A DNA stretch of 18,334 nucleotides from SIG299 sp964541485 (GCA_964541485.1 CAZIQL010000049.1:1-18334), one strand, 5' to 3'. Counted from the stretch's first letter, positions 1 to 8,570 are shown. Notes: a model not told the origin generated them from the letters alone. Numbers and translations: made by a program.

Positions 1-213
1 GTTATGATGGATATTACCATGCCGGAAAAGGATGGTATTCAGGCATTAAAGGAAATCCGCGCAAAGGATCCGGGTGCTAATATCATTATGTGTTCAGCAA
101 TGGGACAGCAGGCGATGGTTATCGAATCCATCCAGGCAGGTGCAAGAGACTTTATCGTTAAGCCTTTCGCAGCAGACCGTATTTTAGAAGCAGTCCGCAA
201 GGCAATCGGTTAA
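1..213 (+). CDS. cheY: Chemotaxis response regulator CheY, 3' part (5' end outside window)
   Basis: Reading frame 1 is open from the first base, so the gene begins upstream; roughly the first 50 residues are missing. What remains is the second half of a receiver domain. The phosphoacceptor aspartate lies in the MDITMP segment (codon 10-12). The switch Ser is in the CSAMGQ segment and the conserved Lys is in VKPF near the C-terminus. From memory this half is nearly identical to B. subtilis CheY, where the Asp is residue 54. CheY-P, made by CheA, binds the flagellar switch; CheC or FliY would remove the phosphate. The next gene, fliO, follows 4 bases after the stop, as in the B. subtilis fla/che operon (cheY-fliO/fliZ-fliP). 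Identification is secure; CheY rather than another receiver is supported by both sequence and context. Confidence 0.96.
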   Translation, partial: VMMDITMPEKDGIQALKEIRAKDPGANIIMCSAMGQQAMVIESIQAGARDFIVKPFAADRILEAVRKAIG

Positions 214-217
214 GCTT

Positions 218-568
218 ATGCCTACGACATTGGAAAGTGTCATAGAACTTATTGGTTTAATTTTGATATTTGTGGTTGTTCTGGTTGCTTGCTATTTTAC
301 GACACGCTTTGTTGCCGGAAAACAGATGGGACAAAAGAAAGTGGGAAATTTTGAGGTTATTGAGACCTATGCCATTGCCCAAAACAAATATCTGCAGTTA
401 GTTCGAATGGGAAGTAAGTATATTGTAATTTCTGTAACAAAGGATGCGATTCGTTTTGTTACGGAGTTAGAAGAGGATGATGTCTGCAGGATGCAGACGG
501 ATTTGTCCGCGAAGGGAAAGAGTTTTAAAGAAATTCTTGCCTCGTTTTCGAAAGATAAAGAAAAATAA
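218..568 (+). CDS. fliO: Flagellar biosynthesis protein FliO (FliZ in Bacillus)
   Basis: A 116-residue protein with one hydrophobic segment near the N-terminus (about residues 8-28) followed by a small cytoplasmic domain. The GNFEVIETYAIAQNKYLQLV stretch and the later YIVISVT stretch resemble the core of the FliO/FliZ family. FliO is a membrane scaffold that helps FliP assemble its ring in the flagellar export gate and is not itself part of the mature channel. Placement directly before fliP is typical. The start has no convincing Shine-Dalgarno sequence: the nearest purine-rich stretch (AAGG, about 199-202) lies inside cheY about 15 bases upstream. The 4-base gap from the cheY stop suggests translational coupling. 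FliO is poorly conserved, so the call rests on topology, short motifs and neighbours. Confidence 0.88.
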   Translation: MPTTLESVIELIGLILIFVVVLVACYFTTRFVAGKQMGQKKVGNFEVIETYAIAQNKYLQLVRMGSKYIVISVTKDAIRFVTELEEDDVCRMQTDLSAKGKSFKEILASFSKDKEK

Positions 569-608
569 TTGAATAAGACAATATAGTACACTAGTAAAGG
601 TTGATACA

Positions 609-1427
609 ATGGACAGATTTTTTAAAGCGAAAAAACAAAACTTTTTAAGTATTTTTGTTTTTGTCGTTTCACTGTTGCTGTTAACCTTTATTTGTGCTGC
701 TCCGGAAACGGCATATGCATCCGAATCCTCCGGTCTGAACATTGAGGCAGATCTGGGTGATTTGGATATTTCTGTTTCTACGGATGACAGTGACAATGGG
801 TTAGCTTCAACATTACAAATATTATTATTACTGACAGTAATTTCTTTGGCGCCATCTATCCTGATTATGGTCACGTCGTTTACCCGAATTTTGATTGTGC
901 TTCATTTTGTACGGTCGGCACTGGGTATGCAGACAACGCCTCCGAATCAGGTACTAATAGGTCTGGCGTTGTTTTTGACGTTGTTTATCATGTCACCTGT
1001 GATGACAGAAGTAAATGAGCAGGCGTTACAACCGCTTGCAGCAAACGAGATAACAACAGAGGAGGCTTTTGAACGAGGGCTTGAGCCAATTCGGAATTTT
1101 ATGTTCGGACAGATTCGTAATGAAGGTGATTTGGCTCTGTTCTGCGATATTGCAGGAATAGAAGAAGTGGAGTCTTTGGATGATATTCCTACATATGTGC
1201 TGATTCCTGCTTTTATAATCAGTGAACTTAGGATTGCATTTTATATTGGTTTTATTATTTATCTTCCGTTTGTTGTAATTGACATGGTGGTTTCTTCTAC
1301 CCTTATGTCGATGGGTATGATGATGCTGCCTCCGACAGTAATTTCTACACCGTTTAAGATTTTATTGTTTATTGTGGTAGATGGCTGGTCGCTTGTCATA
1401 GGAGAGCTTGTACAAACGTTCTTCTGA
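609..1427 (+). CDS. fliP: Flagellar type III export gate protein FliP
   Basis: A 272-residue integral membrane protein. A signal-peptide-like N-terminus (basic residues 4-9, hydrophobic core 12-30, then an Ala-rich AYAS region near 35-38) is followed by an acidic segment of about 25 residues and then the conserved FliP core. The family signature TSFTRILIVLHFVRSALGMQ is at residues 89-108, and the C-terminal region has the PAFIISELRIAFYIGF and LPPTVISTPFKILLF segments. FliP forms the pentameric core of the export gate, with FliQ and FliR, in the basal body. The family usually carries a cleaved signal peptide, which fits. An AAAGG Shine-Dalgarno sequence (about 596-600) lies 8 bases before the ATG. 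fliQ begins 18 bases downstream. Confidence 0.97.
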   Translation: MDRFFKAKKQNFLSIFVFVVSLLLLTFICAAPETAYASESSGLNIEADLGDLDISVSTDDSDNGLASTLQILLLLTVISLAPSILIMVTSFTRILIVLHFVRSALGMQTTPPNQVLIGLALFLTLFIMSPVMTEVNEQALQPLAANEITTEEAFERGLEPIRNFMFGQIRNEGDLALFCDIAGIEEVESLDDIPTYVLIPAFIISELRIAFYIGFIIYLPFVVIDMVVSSTLMSMGMMMLPPTVISTPFKILLFIVVDGWSLVIGELVQTFF

Positions 1428-1445
1428 TAGAAAGAGGTGGTCTTG

Positions 1446-1712
1446 GTGACAGAAAATTTAATCATAGACATGTTCGTACAGGTTCTGGTACTGATTATCA
1501 AAGTGTCTGCACCGATGTTGCTGGTATCGCTGGTGATTGGACTTATTATCAGTATTTTGCAGACAATTACGTCTATCCAGGAGCAGACATTGACATTTGT
1601 TCCAAAGTTGTTGGCAATTTTGCTGACAATCATTATTGCCGGAAACTGGATATTAACAACATTAAAAGAATTTACGATAGAGCTGTTTCAGTTTCAGAAC
1701 TATCTGGGCTGA
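1446..1712 (+). CDS. fliQ: Flagellar export gate protein FliQ (GTG start)
   Basis: With the GTG at 1446 the product is 88 residues, the usual FliQ length (about 89). It has two long hydrophobic helices separated by a short loop containing the family-typical SILQTITSIQEQTLTFVPK stretch (around residues 34-52). FliQ packs around the FliP/FliR core of the export gate. The frame is also open from GTG 1437 and has a TTG at 1443. GTG 1446 is preferred because the AGAGGTGG Shine-Dalgarno sequence (1433-1440) lies 5 bases upstream of it and would overlap the 1437 start. fliR starts 27 bases after the stop. Confidence 0.94.
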   Translation: MTENLIIDMFVQVLVLIIKVSAPMLLVSLVIGLIISILQTITSIQEQTLTFVPKLLAILLTIIIAGNWILTTLKEFTIELFQFQNYLG

Positions 1713-1739
1713 CAAGAAAACAGTGGGTTGGTGTAGGGT

Positions 1740-2507
1740 ATGACGTTTACGGTTGAAAATCTGGAAGTTTATCTTGCAATAGCAATGCGAATCGCAGGAT
1801 TTGTTATGACGGCGCCGTTCTTTTCTAATCGTTCGGTACCGCAACGAGTGAAAGTGTTACTTGCTCTGGCAGTATCAATTATTGTTTACTGCATAATTCC
1901 GTATGAACCATTGGAGTATAATGGAGTTATGGGGTATGCCGGCGTGATTATATCAGAGGCGATTGCCGGAATGGTACTCGGATTATTTGCAAATCTTGCA
2001 ATGTATATTTTAAGCTTTGCCGGTCAGATTGCAGATATGGAAATTGGGTTTTCCATGGTGACACAGTTTGATTCATCAAACAGAATGCAGGTTACGGTAA
2101 CAAGTAATATATTGATGTATGCAGTAACTTTGATGATGATTGTGACAAATCTGCATTTATATGTACTCAGAGCAGTAGTGGATTCGTTTTTGCTGGTACC
2201 GGTAGGAGGAATGAAACTGTCACCGCTTATTTATGAATCCTATCTAGGGTTTTTGCTGGAGTATATGATACTTGCATTCAGAATTATTCTTCCGGTATTT
2301 GCAGCACTTTTGATTGTTAATGCAGTGCTTGCGATTCTGGCAAAGGCAGCTCCTCAGCTGAATATGTTTGTTGTAGGTTTTCAGTTGAAGATATTTGTTG
2401 GTCTTGCGGTGCTGATAGTCATGATGTTGTTCCTTCCTTCTATATCGAACATTATTTTTGAAAAAATAATGGAAATGGTGAAGGTTGCCGTGGCAAATAT
2501 GATGTGA
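1740..2507 (+). CDS. fliR: Flagellar export gate protein FliR
   Basis: A 255-residue multi-pass membrane protein with about six hydrophobic segments, the usual FliR size. Conserved features include the early RIAGFVMTAPFFSNRSVPQR segment (residues 17-36), an ISEAIAGMVLGL stretch and the GFSMVTQFDSSN segment in the middle, and the AKAAPQLNMFVVGFQLKIFVG segment near the C-terminus. FliR contributes one copy to the helical FliP-FliQ-FliR core of the export gate and contacts FlhB. The ATG at 1740 has only a weak GTAGGG-type ribosome site placed very close to it, so initiation may depend on coupling from fliQ. flhB starts 12 bases after the stop. Confidence 0.97.
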   Translation: MTFTVENLEVYLAIAMRIAGFVMTAPFFSNRSVPQRVKVLLALAVSIIVYCIIPYEPLEYNGVMGYAGVIISEAIAGMVLGLFANLAMYILSFAGQIADMEIGFSMVTQFDSSNRMQVTVTSNILMYAVTLMMIVTNLHLYVLRAVVDSFLLVPVGGMKLSPLIYESYLGFLLEYMILAFRIILPVFAALLIVNAVLAILAKAAPQLNMFVVGFQLKIFVGLAVLIVMMLFLPSISNIIFEKIMEMVKVAVANMM

Positions 2508-2519
2508 TAAGGGATTGTA

Positions 2520-3638
2520 ATGGAAAAAGATTGGTATGATTTATATTTTCCGATGAACCTGCAGTATTTTGCAGATGGTCCGGGTGGAGAAAAAACAGAA
2601 GATGCGACTGCCAAGCATTTGAAGGATGCCAGAGAAGAAGGACAGGTTGCAAAAAGTCAGGAACTGATTACGGCGGTTATGCTATTTTCACTGTTCATTG
2701 CTTTGAAGGTATTTGGCGGATATTTGGGAAATGGTTTTGCAAAAGCATTTTATAAATGCTATGGCTATATCAGCGTCTATGCAGTTGAAGTTGCAAATGT
2801 CGGTAACGTGGCAGCGATGCTGCGAGAGGCAATATTGGATGTTTTACTGCTTACACTTCCGATTTTTGTGTTTGCGGTTGTTGTTGCATTCTTGTTAAAT
2901 GTATTGCAGGTAAAGTGGCATGTGACGGCAAAACCGTTAAAACCCAAATTTAACCGGTTGAATCCGGTGAGTGGATTTAAGAAAATATTTTCAAAGGATA
3001 AAATCTTTGAGCTGATTAAATCTATTGCGAAAATCATACTGATTTTCTATATGGCGTATGACACGATAAAAGACGAAGTGGATAAGATCAAAATTATATA
3101 TGACCTAGGGCTTTGGCAGGCAGTAATCTATATCACGGACTTGGTCATTGATATGGGGATTAAAATTAGTGCAGTTTATTTAGTGCTTGGACTTGCAGAT
3201 CTGATTTATAACAGAATTAAGTTTAAAAATGATATGAAAATGACCAAGCAGGAAGTAAAAGATGAGTACAAGCAGCAGGAAGGTGATCCTCAGGTAAAAG
3301 GACGGATTAAATCCAAAATGAGAGAAGCCTCCATGCAGCGTATGATGCAGAAAATGCCGGAAGCGGATGTAGTAATTACAAATCCGACGCATTTTGCATG
3401 TGCGATTAAATATGATAAGGAGCAGGCGGCAGCACCGGTTCTGCTGGCAAAAGGTGCCGACCATCTGGCTCAAAAAATCAAAGAGATTGCCAAGGAATTA
3501 GATGTTCCTATTGTAGAGAACAAACCATTGGCACGAATGTTGTATTATAATGTGGATTTAGATGCCGAAATTCCGCAGGAATTATATCAAATGACTGCAG
3601 AGGTTCTGGCTTACGTATATCAGTTGAAGAATAAATAA
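2520..3638 (+). CDS. flhB: Flagellar export switch protein FlhB
   Basis: A 372-residue protein with an N-terminal GEKTEDAT...REEGQVAKS motif (about residues 23-46), four hydrophobic segments up to about residue 230, and a cytoplasmic C-terminal domain. The autocleavage motif NPTH is at residues 288-291; cleavage between Asn and Pro switches export from rod/hook to filament substrates. The cytoplasmic domain also has the expected NDMKMTKQEVKDEYKQQEGD segment. The ATG at 2520 has an AAGGGA Shine-Dalgarno sequence 7 bases upstream and gives an N-terminal tail of about 20 residues before GEKTE; an in-frame ATG at 2553 (MNLQYFADG) is a possible alternative. This tail is typical of Firmicute FlhB. 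The gene follows fliR closely and precedes flhA as in Bacillus. Confidence 0.97.
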   Translation: MEKDWYDLYFPMNLQYFADGPGGEKTEDATAKHLKDAREEGQVAKSQELITAVMLFSLFIALKVFGGYLGNGFAKAFYKCYGYISVYAVEVANVGNVAAMLREAILDVLLLTLPIFVFAVVVAFLLNVLQVKWHVTAKPLKPKFNRLNPVSGFKKIFSKDKIFELIKSIAKIILIFYMAYDTIKDEVDKIKIIYDLGLWQAVIYITDLVIDMGIKISAVYLVLGLADLIYNRIKFKNDMKMTKQEVKDEYKQQEGDPQVKGRIKSKMREASMQRMMQKMPEADVVITNPTHFACAIKYDKEQAAAPVLLAKGADHLAQKIKEIAKELDVPIVENKPLARMLYYNVDLDAEIPQELYQMTAEVLAYVYQLKNK

Positions 3639-3661
3639 AGAGGCGGAAAGGAGGAAACAAC

Positions 3662-5701
3662 ATGAGAAAATCTGATATGATGATTGGTATTTATATCTTG
3701 GCAGCAATTGTGTTCATGTTAATTCCGATTCCGACGCAGTTATTAGATGTTTTGATGGCACTTAACATTGCCATTTCCATGATTATTTTGTTTAATGCTC
3801 TGTTTTCGCAGGAAGTGCTGAATATGTCGACCTTCCCTTCGGTTCTTTTATTTACCACGGTATTCCGCATTTCGTTAAATATTTCGTCTACAAGAAATAT
3901 TTTGACACAGGGATATGCCGGAGGCGTCGTCGAGGCGTTTGGTGAATTCGTTGGTGGCGGTGATATGATTGTAGGTGCTATTGTTTTCATTATTTTGATT
4001 ATTGTACAGTTTATGGTAATCAATAAAGGTTCTGAGCGAGTTTCCGAGGTCAGCGCGAGATTTACACTGGATGCGATGCCGGGTAAGCAGATGGCAATTG
4101 ATGCTGACTTAAATACGGGTGCTATTACAGATAAGGAAGCGCAGGAACGTCGTCAGAAGATTCAGGAAGAAGCAAGCTTCTTTGGCTCCATGGACGGTGC
4201 TACAAAGTATGTAAAGGGTGATGCAACTGCAGGACTTCTGATTACATTGATTAATATTATCGGTGGAGTTCTGATGGGCGTAATGCGTCAAGGTATGGAT
4301 GCAATGACTGCGTTGAATCATTATGGTCTTCTCACAATCGGTGATGGCCTGGTTTCGCAGATTCCGTCTTTAATGATTTCATTATCTACCGGTATTATGG
4401 TAACCAAGGTATCGAAGGAAGCAGATATCGGTGATTTGCTTATCGGTCAGCTGTTTTCGATTCCAAAGGTTATGTATATGGTAGGAGGAGGCTTGGCATT
4501 CCTTGGCATATTTACAAAGCTTCCTACCTTGATATTTGTAATTTATGGTGTGATTTTTATCATGGTCGGACGTTCCATGCAAAGCAAAATGGAAGTTGCC
4601 GATGTGGAGTCCGAGGTTTCCGCAGTGGAAACCTCAGCAGAGGAAATCAGAAAACCGGAGAATGTGGTATCGCTTTTGCAGGTGGATTCGATTGAACTGG
4701 AATTCGGTTATGGTATTATTCCTCTTGCAGATGCGAACCAGGGCGGTGACTTATTAGACCGGGTTGTTTTAATCCGAAGGCAGATTGCATTGGAGTATGG
4801 ATGTGTTGTACCAACCATCCGTATGAGAGATAATATTCAGTTGAATCCAAATCAGTATATTATCAAGATTAAAGGAATTCAGGTCAGCGAAGGAGAAATC
4901 CTGTTTGACCACTATATGGCGATGAATCCGGGACATGTAGAGGAAGAGGTTACAGGTATTCCGACCTTTGAACCATCCTTCCACCTGCCTGCTCTGTGGA
5001 TTACAGAAAGCCAGAGAGAGCGTGCGGAATCTTTTGGATATACGGTTGTTGATCCGCCGTCCATTATTGCAACGCATATCACAGAAATAATTAAGCAGCA
5101 TCTGGATGAACTGTTGACCAGACAGGATGTACAGAATCTTGTAAACAATATTCAGGAGAAAAACAGTGCACTTGTTACAGAACTTATCCCAAAACTTCTG
5201 GGTATCGGCGAGGTGCAGAAGGTATTGCAAAATATGCTACGTGAAGGTATCTCCATCCGAGATCTTGTTACTATATTTGAAACTTTGGCAGATTATGCAT
5301 CGACAACAAGGGATACAGATGTTCTGACCGAGTATGTGAGACAGAGTGCCAGCATTAAGCGTTTTATCTCTAATAAATATTTTCCGATGAATGTGACAAC
5401 CAGTGTGGTGACGCTGGATCCTAAGATTGAGCAGGACATTATGGCATCGGTAAAACAGACAGAGCAGGGTTCGTATATTGCAATGGATCCGGAAAAGAAC
5501 CAGCGCATTATGCAGTCTGTGAGAGAGGAAATTGAGAAGCTTGAGAATTTAGGCAATAATCCGATTATTATTACTTCTCCGATTGTGAGAATGTACTTTA
5601 AACGGATGACGAGAGATTACTTTAAGGATTTAATTGTAATATCTTACAATGAAATAGAATCCAATGTGGAATTACAGTCAGTGGGGATGGTGACGATTTA
5701 G
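3662..5701 (+). CDS. flhA: Flagellar export gate protein FlhA
   Basis: A 679-residue FHIPEP-family protein, the normal length. Residues 1 to about 310 hold the membrane half (about eight hydrophobic segments), with the RISLNISSTRNIL family signature at residues 69-81 and the LDAMPGKQMAIDADLNTGAI loop at about 136-155. Residues from about 345 form the cytoplasmic domain, which forms a nonameric ring and docks export substrates and chaperones. FlhA converts proton motive force into protein export in the basal body. A strong AAGGAGG ribosome site (about 3648-3654) lies 7 bases before the ATG. The TAG stop is separated from the flhF ATG by one base, indicating tight coupling. Confidence 0.98.
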   Translation: MRKSDMMIGIYILAAIVFMLIPIPTQLLDVLMALNIAISMIILFNALFSQEVLNMSTFPSVLLFTTVFRISLNISSTRNILTQGYAGGVVEAFGEFVGGGDMIVGAIVFIILIIVQFMVINKGSERVSEVSARFTLDAMPGKQMAIDADLNTGAITDKEAQERRQKIQEEASFFGSMDGATKYVKGDATAGLLITLINIIGGVLMGVMRQGMDAMTALNHYGLLTIGDGLVSQIPSLMISLSTGIMVTKVSKEADIGDLLIGQLFSIPKVMYMVGGGLAFLGIFTKLPTLIFVIYGVIFIMVGRSMQSKMEVADVESEVSAVETSAEEIRKPENVVSLLQVDSIELEFGYGIIPLADANQGGDLLDRVVLIRRQIALEYGCVVPTIRMRDNIQLNPNQYIIKIKGIQVSEGEILFDHYMAMNPGHVEEEVTGIPTFEPSFHLPALWITESQRERAESFGYTVVDPPSIIATHITEIIKQHLDELLTRQDVQNLVNNIQEKNSALVTELIPKLLGIGEVQKVLQNMLREGISIRDLVTIFETLADYASTTRDTDVLTEYVRQSASIKRFISNKYFPMNVTTSVVTLDPKIEQDIMASVKQTEQGSYIAMDPEKNQRIMQSVREEIEKLENLGNNPIIITSPIVRMYFKRMTRDYFKDLIVISYNEIESNVELQSVGMVTI

Positions 5702-5702
5702 T

Positions 5703-6896
5703 ATGTTAATAAAAAAGTTTCAGGGGGCTTCTGAACAGGAAGCATTGCAGCTGGCAAAACAGGAGTTGGGAAAAGACGTAATTATTACGCATATTAAGAA
5801 GATTAATCCAAAGGGGATTTATCGCTTATTTAAGAAACCTTTGGTAGAGATTACAGCTGCTGTTGATGAGGATAATTTTTATGAAAAGAAGAATGCGCTG
5901 CAGGCTGCCGGTGCAGAAGCAATCCGTCAGGAGCAGCAGAAAAAGAGTACATTTGATGTGCGTATAATGCAGGAAGAAAACCAATCTTCCATCGAGCAGA
6001 AGCTTGACAGTCTGCAGACAATGTTGGAAAAACAGTTAAAGGATCAGAGTCAGGGGACACCGGTATCTGATAAGACAGAGACTGCACAGGAGGAACAGAG
6101 TGCAGCTATGATTTGCATCCAGATGATTTATAATCAGCTTGTTGCAAATGAGGTTGAAGAGGTTTATGCAAACAAAATAATCGGTGAAATTGAACAGTCC
6201 ATTAAGCCGGATGCTTCTGTGGACAATATTTTGTCGACTATTTATCAGAAGCTTGTATTAAAGCTTGGTCAGACAAAGACACTTGAAATTGAAGATGGAA
6301 AAACAAAATTCATTTTCTTTATCGGACCGACGGGAGTCGGAAAGACAACGACAATCGCAAAACTTGCTTCCAGCTTAAAGCTGAGTAAAAAGGCAAAGGT
6401 TGCGTTGTTTACGGCAGATACATATCGTATTGCGGCGGTGGACCAGCTCCGTTCCTATGCAACCATCTTAAATATTCCGCTTCGGGTCATTTATTCTGAG
6501 GCAGAAATGCAGGATGCGATGGAAGATTTTAAGGAATACGATATTGTCCTGATTGATACGGCAGGACGATCTCATAAGAACAGGGAACAGCGGGACGATA
6601 TTGAAAAGCTGATTTATTCCGTACCGGAAGAACAAAGGGATATTTATCTTGTATTAAGTGCTACTACAAAGTATAGGGATTTGGTAAAGATTACGGAGAC
6701 ATATTCTGAAATTTCCAAATACAATCTGGTATTTACAAAGCTGGATGAGACCGGATGTATCGGAAATATCTTAAATGTAAGAATGCTGACAGGGGCTCCG
6801 TTATCCTATGCAACCTTTGGGCAGAATGTTCCGGACGACATTTCAAAGATTAACCCGCAGACAATTTCTAAACAATTATTAGGAGGCGGCAGGTAA
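5703..6896 (+). CDS. flhF: Flagellar SRP-family GTPase FlhF
   Basis: A 397-residue protein with the FlhF layout: a basic B domain (residues 1 to about 125), an N domain, and the SRP-type G domain. Visible GTPase motifs are the P-loop GPTGVGKT (208-215), DTYRIAAVDQL (239-249), DTAGRS (285-290) and TKLDET (345-350). FlhF recruits early basal-body components and sets where flagella form; its GTPase is stimulated by FlhG, encoded next. The start follows the flhA stop by one base, and the TAA stop overlaps the flhG ATG by one base. The B domain has the usual MLIKKFQGASEQEALQLAKQ beginning, which supports this start. Confidence 0.97.
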   Translation: MLIKKFQGASEQEALQLAKQELGKDVIITHIKKINPKGIYRLFKKPLVEITAAVDEDNFYEKKNALQAAGAEAIRQEQQKKSTFDVRIMQEENQSSIEQKLDSLQTMLEKQLKDQSQGTPVSDKTETAQEEQSAAMICIQMIYNQLVANEVEEVYANKIIGEIEQSIKPDASVDNILSTIYQKLVLKLGQTKTLEIEDGKTKFIFFIGPTGVGKTTTIAKLASSLKLSKKAKVALFTADTYRIAAVDQLRSYATILNIPLRVIYSEAEMQDAMEDFKEYDIVLIDTAGRSHKNREQRDDIEKLIYSVPEEQRDIYLVLSATTKYRDLVKITETYSEISKYNLVFTKLDETGCIGNILNVRMLTGAPLSYATFGQNVPDDISKINPQTISKQLLGGGR

Positions 6897-7780
6897 TGGA
6901 TCAGGCAGAAGTCTTACGAAAAATGATACAGCAGACTGAATCCAGACCGGCAGCAAGAGTCATAACGGTTACCAGCGGAAAAGGCGGGGTAGGAAAGTCG
7001 AGTATTTCTATTAATCTTGCCATCCAGTTTAGCAGACTTGGGAAACGGGTAGTTGTACTTGATGCAGATTTTGGCCTTGCCAATATTGAGGTTATGTTGG
7101 GAATAAGACCACAGTATAATATGGCCGATTTGATGTTCAGAGGAAAAGAGTTAAAGGATATTATTACACCGGGACCGGAGAATATCAGTTTTATTTCCGG
7201 AGGCTCAGGAATTCAGGAGCTTGCCAGAATGACCAGGGACCAGGTATTATATCTGACGAGAAAATTAGCGGAATTGGATGCTTATGCAGACGTTATCATC
7301 ATTGATACAGGAGCGGGTATTGCTGATAATGTGCTTGAGTTTGTTGTAGCAAGCGCAGAAGTGCTATTGGTTGCAACACCCGAACCTACTTCAATTACGG
7401 ATGCTTATGCATTGTTGAAGGCTTTAAACCGCAAGAAGGAGTTTTCAAAAACAAATACAACCATCAAAATGATTGCAAACCGGGTAAGAGGCGAGGAAGA
7501 AGGGCATCACCTGTATGAAAAAATGAGTGTTGTTGTCAATAAGTTTTTAAATATTCCGGTAGAGTATTTAGGTGCAGTACCGCTGGATGACCAGATTGCC
7601 AAAGCGGTAATGCGTCAGAAACCGGTATCAGTGACGAATCCGGAAGCACCTTCGGCAAAAGCAATCCGGTCTATAGCAGAAAAGTTGATGGACATGGAAG
7701 GAAGCGGCGGACAGGACAGAAGAGGAATTTCCCAGTTCTTTTCAAACCTGATTCGAAGTAAGATGAATAAAAACAAGTAA
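6896..7780 (+). CDS. flhG: MinD-type ATPase FlhG (YlxH/FleN), flagellar number regulator
   Basis: A 294-residue ParA/MinD-family ATPase. The deviant Walker A motif KGGVGKSS is at residues 29-36 with the signature Lys, followed by DADFGLANIEVMLG (56-69), which is typical of FlhG/YlxH, and DTGAGI (137-142) as the Walker B/switch region. The N-terminus carries DQAEVLR (residues 2-8). In this family the DQAxxLR helix stimulates the GTPase of FlhF, so the two neighbours are expected to act together in flagellar number and placement. AGGAGG (6881-6886), inside the end of flhF, is the ribosome site. The gene overlaps flhF by one base. Confidence 0.96.
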   Translation: MDQAEVLRKMIQQTESRPAARVITVTSGKGGVGKSSISINLAIQFSRLGKRVVVLDADFGLANIEVMLGIRPQYNMADLMFRGKELKDIITPGPENISFISGGSGIQELARMTRDQVLYLTRKLAELDAYADVIIIDTGAGIADNVLEFVVASAEVLLVATPEPTSITDAYALLKALNRKKEFSKTNTTIKMIANRVRGEEEGHHLYEKMSVVVNKFLNIPVEYLGAVPLDDQIAKAVMRQKPVSVTNPEAPSAKAIRSIAEKLMDMEGSGGQDRRGISQFFSNLIRSKMNKNK

Positions 7781-7796
7781 GCAGAGGGAGCAGACT

Positions 7797-8570
7797 ATGG
7801 CAAATGAAATAATCCAGGCAGGAAATAAAATTGAAATGCGCTTAGTGCAAAAGTGGAATGCCGATTCAGATGACGAACCATTACAACCATATATCAGTCA
7901 GTTTGTGGAGTGGGTGGATTATAATATTGCCTTAATTTTAGTGCCATTTTATCAGGGGCATCTTCTTGCACTCCGTGTGGATGAAGTTTATGACTTGTGT
8001 TTTTATGCAAAAGGTGGTTTATATCAGTGCAGAGCAGTTGTATTAAGACGGTTGAGGAAAGATGACAATATAGCAATGGCGGAAGTGAAATTTATTTCAC
8101 CTTTGGAAAAATTCCAGCGTCGTCAGTTTTATCGCATGAACTGTATTGCACCGCTCAGTTTTGCGGCTCTTTCCCCGGAACAGTTAGGTATGTATCTTGA
8201 TTTAAAATACTGTATTTTCAGGGAAAAGAAAGCAGATTTGGAAGAACAGCTTGCTGTACAGGATATTGAGTTCCATAAAGGTGTTATTCTTGATATCAGC
8301 GGCGGTGGTATGAGATTTAATTCCGAGTATCCGAATGTGCCGGAATCCATATTGGTGCTCATGCCGGATATGCCGGATGATACAGAGCAGAAGGTTTCCT
8401 TGTTGTTCGGTAGGGTTATTTCCTCCAAAAGAATTCCAAATAAGGAACCGGTTATGTATGATAACCGCATTGAGTTTGTAAAAATCCGTCCTGCAGAACA
8501 GGAAGCGATTATTACTTATATATTTAAAGCAGAACGGGAACGAAGAAAAAGAGAAACAGATTTAAGATAA
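7797..8570 (+). CDS. YcgR-like flagellar protein with C-terminal PilZ domain
   Basis: A 257-residue soluble protein. The N-terminal half (about residues 1-100) looks like the YcgR/PilZN-type beta domain. The C-terminal half is a PilZ domain with the RxxxR motif (R109-QFY-R113) and the DxSxxG motif (D166, S168, G171), the two elements that bind c-di-GMP. A stretch of about 35 residues (about 124-158), with the charged segment FREKKADLEEQ near 141-151, sits between the two motifs. YcgR-type proteins slow or stop the flagellar motor when c-di-GMP is high (MotI/DgrV in B. subtilis). In B. subtilis that gene is not in the fla/che operon; here it lies between flhG and cheB. Ribosome site AGAGGGAG is about 7 bases upstream of the ATG. 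Family assignment is strong; the motor-brake role is inferred. Confidence 0.9.
   Translation: MANEIIQAGNKIEMRLVQKWNADSDDEPLQPYISQFVEWVDYNIALILVPFYQGHLLALRVDEVYDLCFYAKGGLYQCRAVVLRRLRKDDNIAMAEVKFISPLEKFQRRQFYRMNCIAPLSFAALSPEQLGMYLDLKYCIFREKKADLEEQLAVQDIEFHKGVILDISGGGMRFNSEYPNVPESILVLMPDMPDDTEQKVSLLFGRVISSKRIPNKEPVMYDNRIEFVKIRPAEQEAIITYIFKAERERRKRETDLR

Noticed and set aside
569..608. TTGAAT and TATAGT in the fliO-fliP gap as a promoter
   Set aside because: The spacing between the two hexamers is about 9-11 bases, far too short.
4580..4605. CAAA-N14-GCCGATGT, resembling the SigD promoter consensus (TAAA-N14-16-GCCGATAT), inside flhA
   Set aside because: It lies deep in conserved coding sequence, both boxes have a mismatch, and several other GCCGA words occur in the coding regions by codon use (for example near 7124 and 7859). 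Transcription-start mapping would be needed.
4769..5230. Antisense open frame of 153 codons within flhA
   Set aside because: It is a shadow of a well-conserved gene, has no ribosome site of note and gives a Cys/His/Asn-rich product without recognisable domains.
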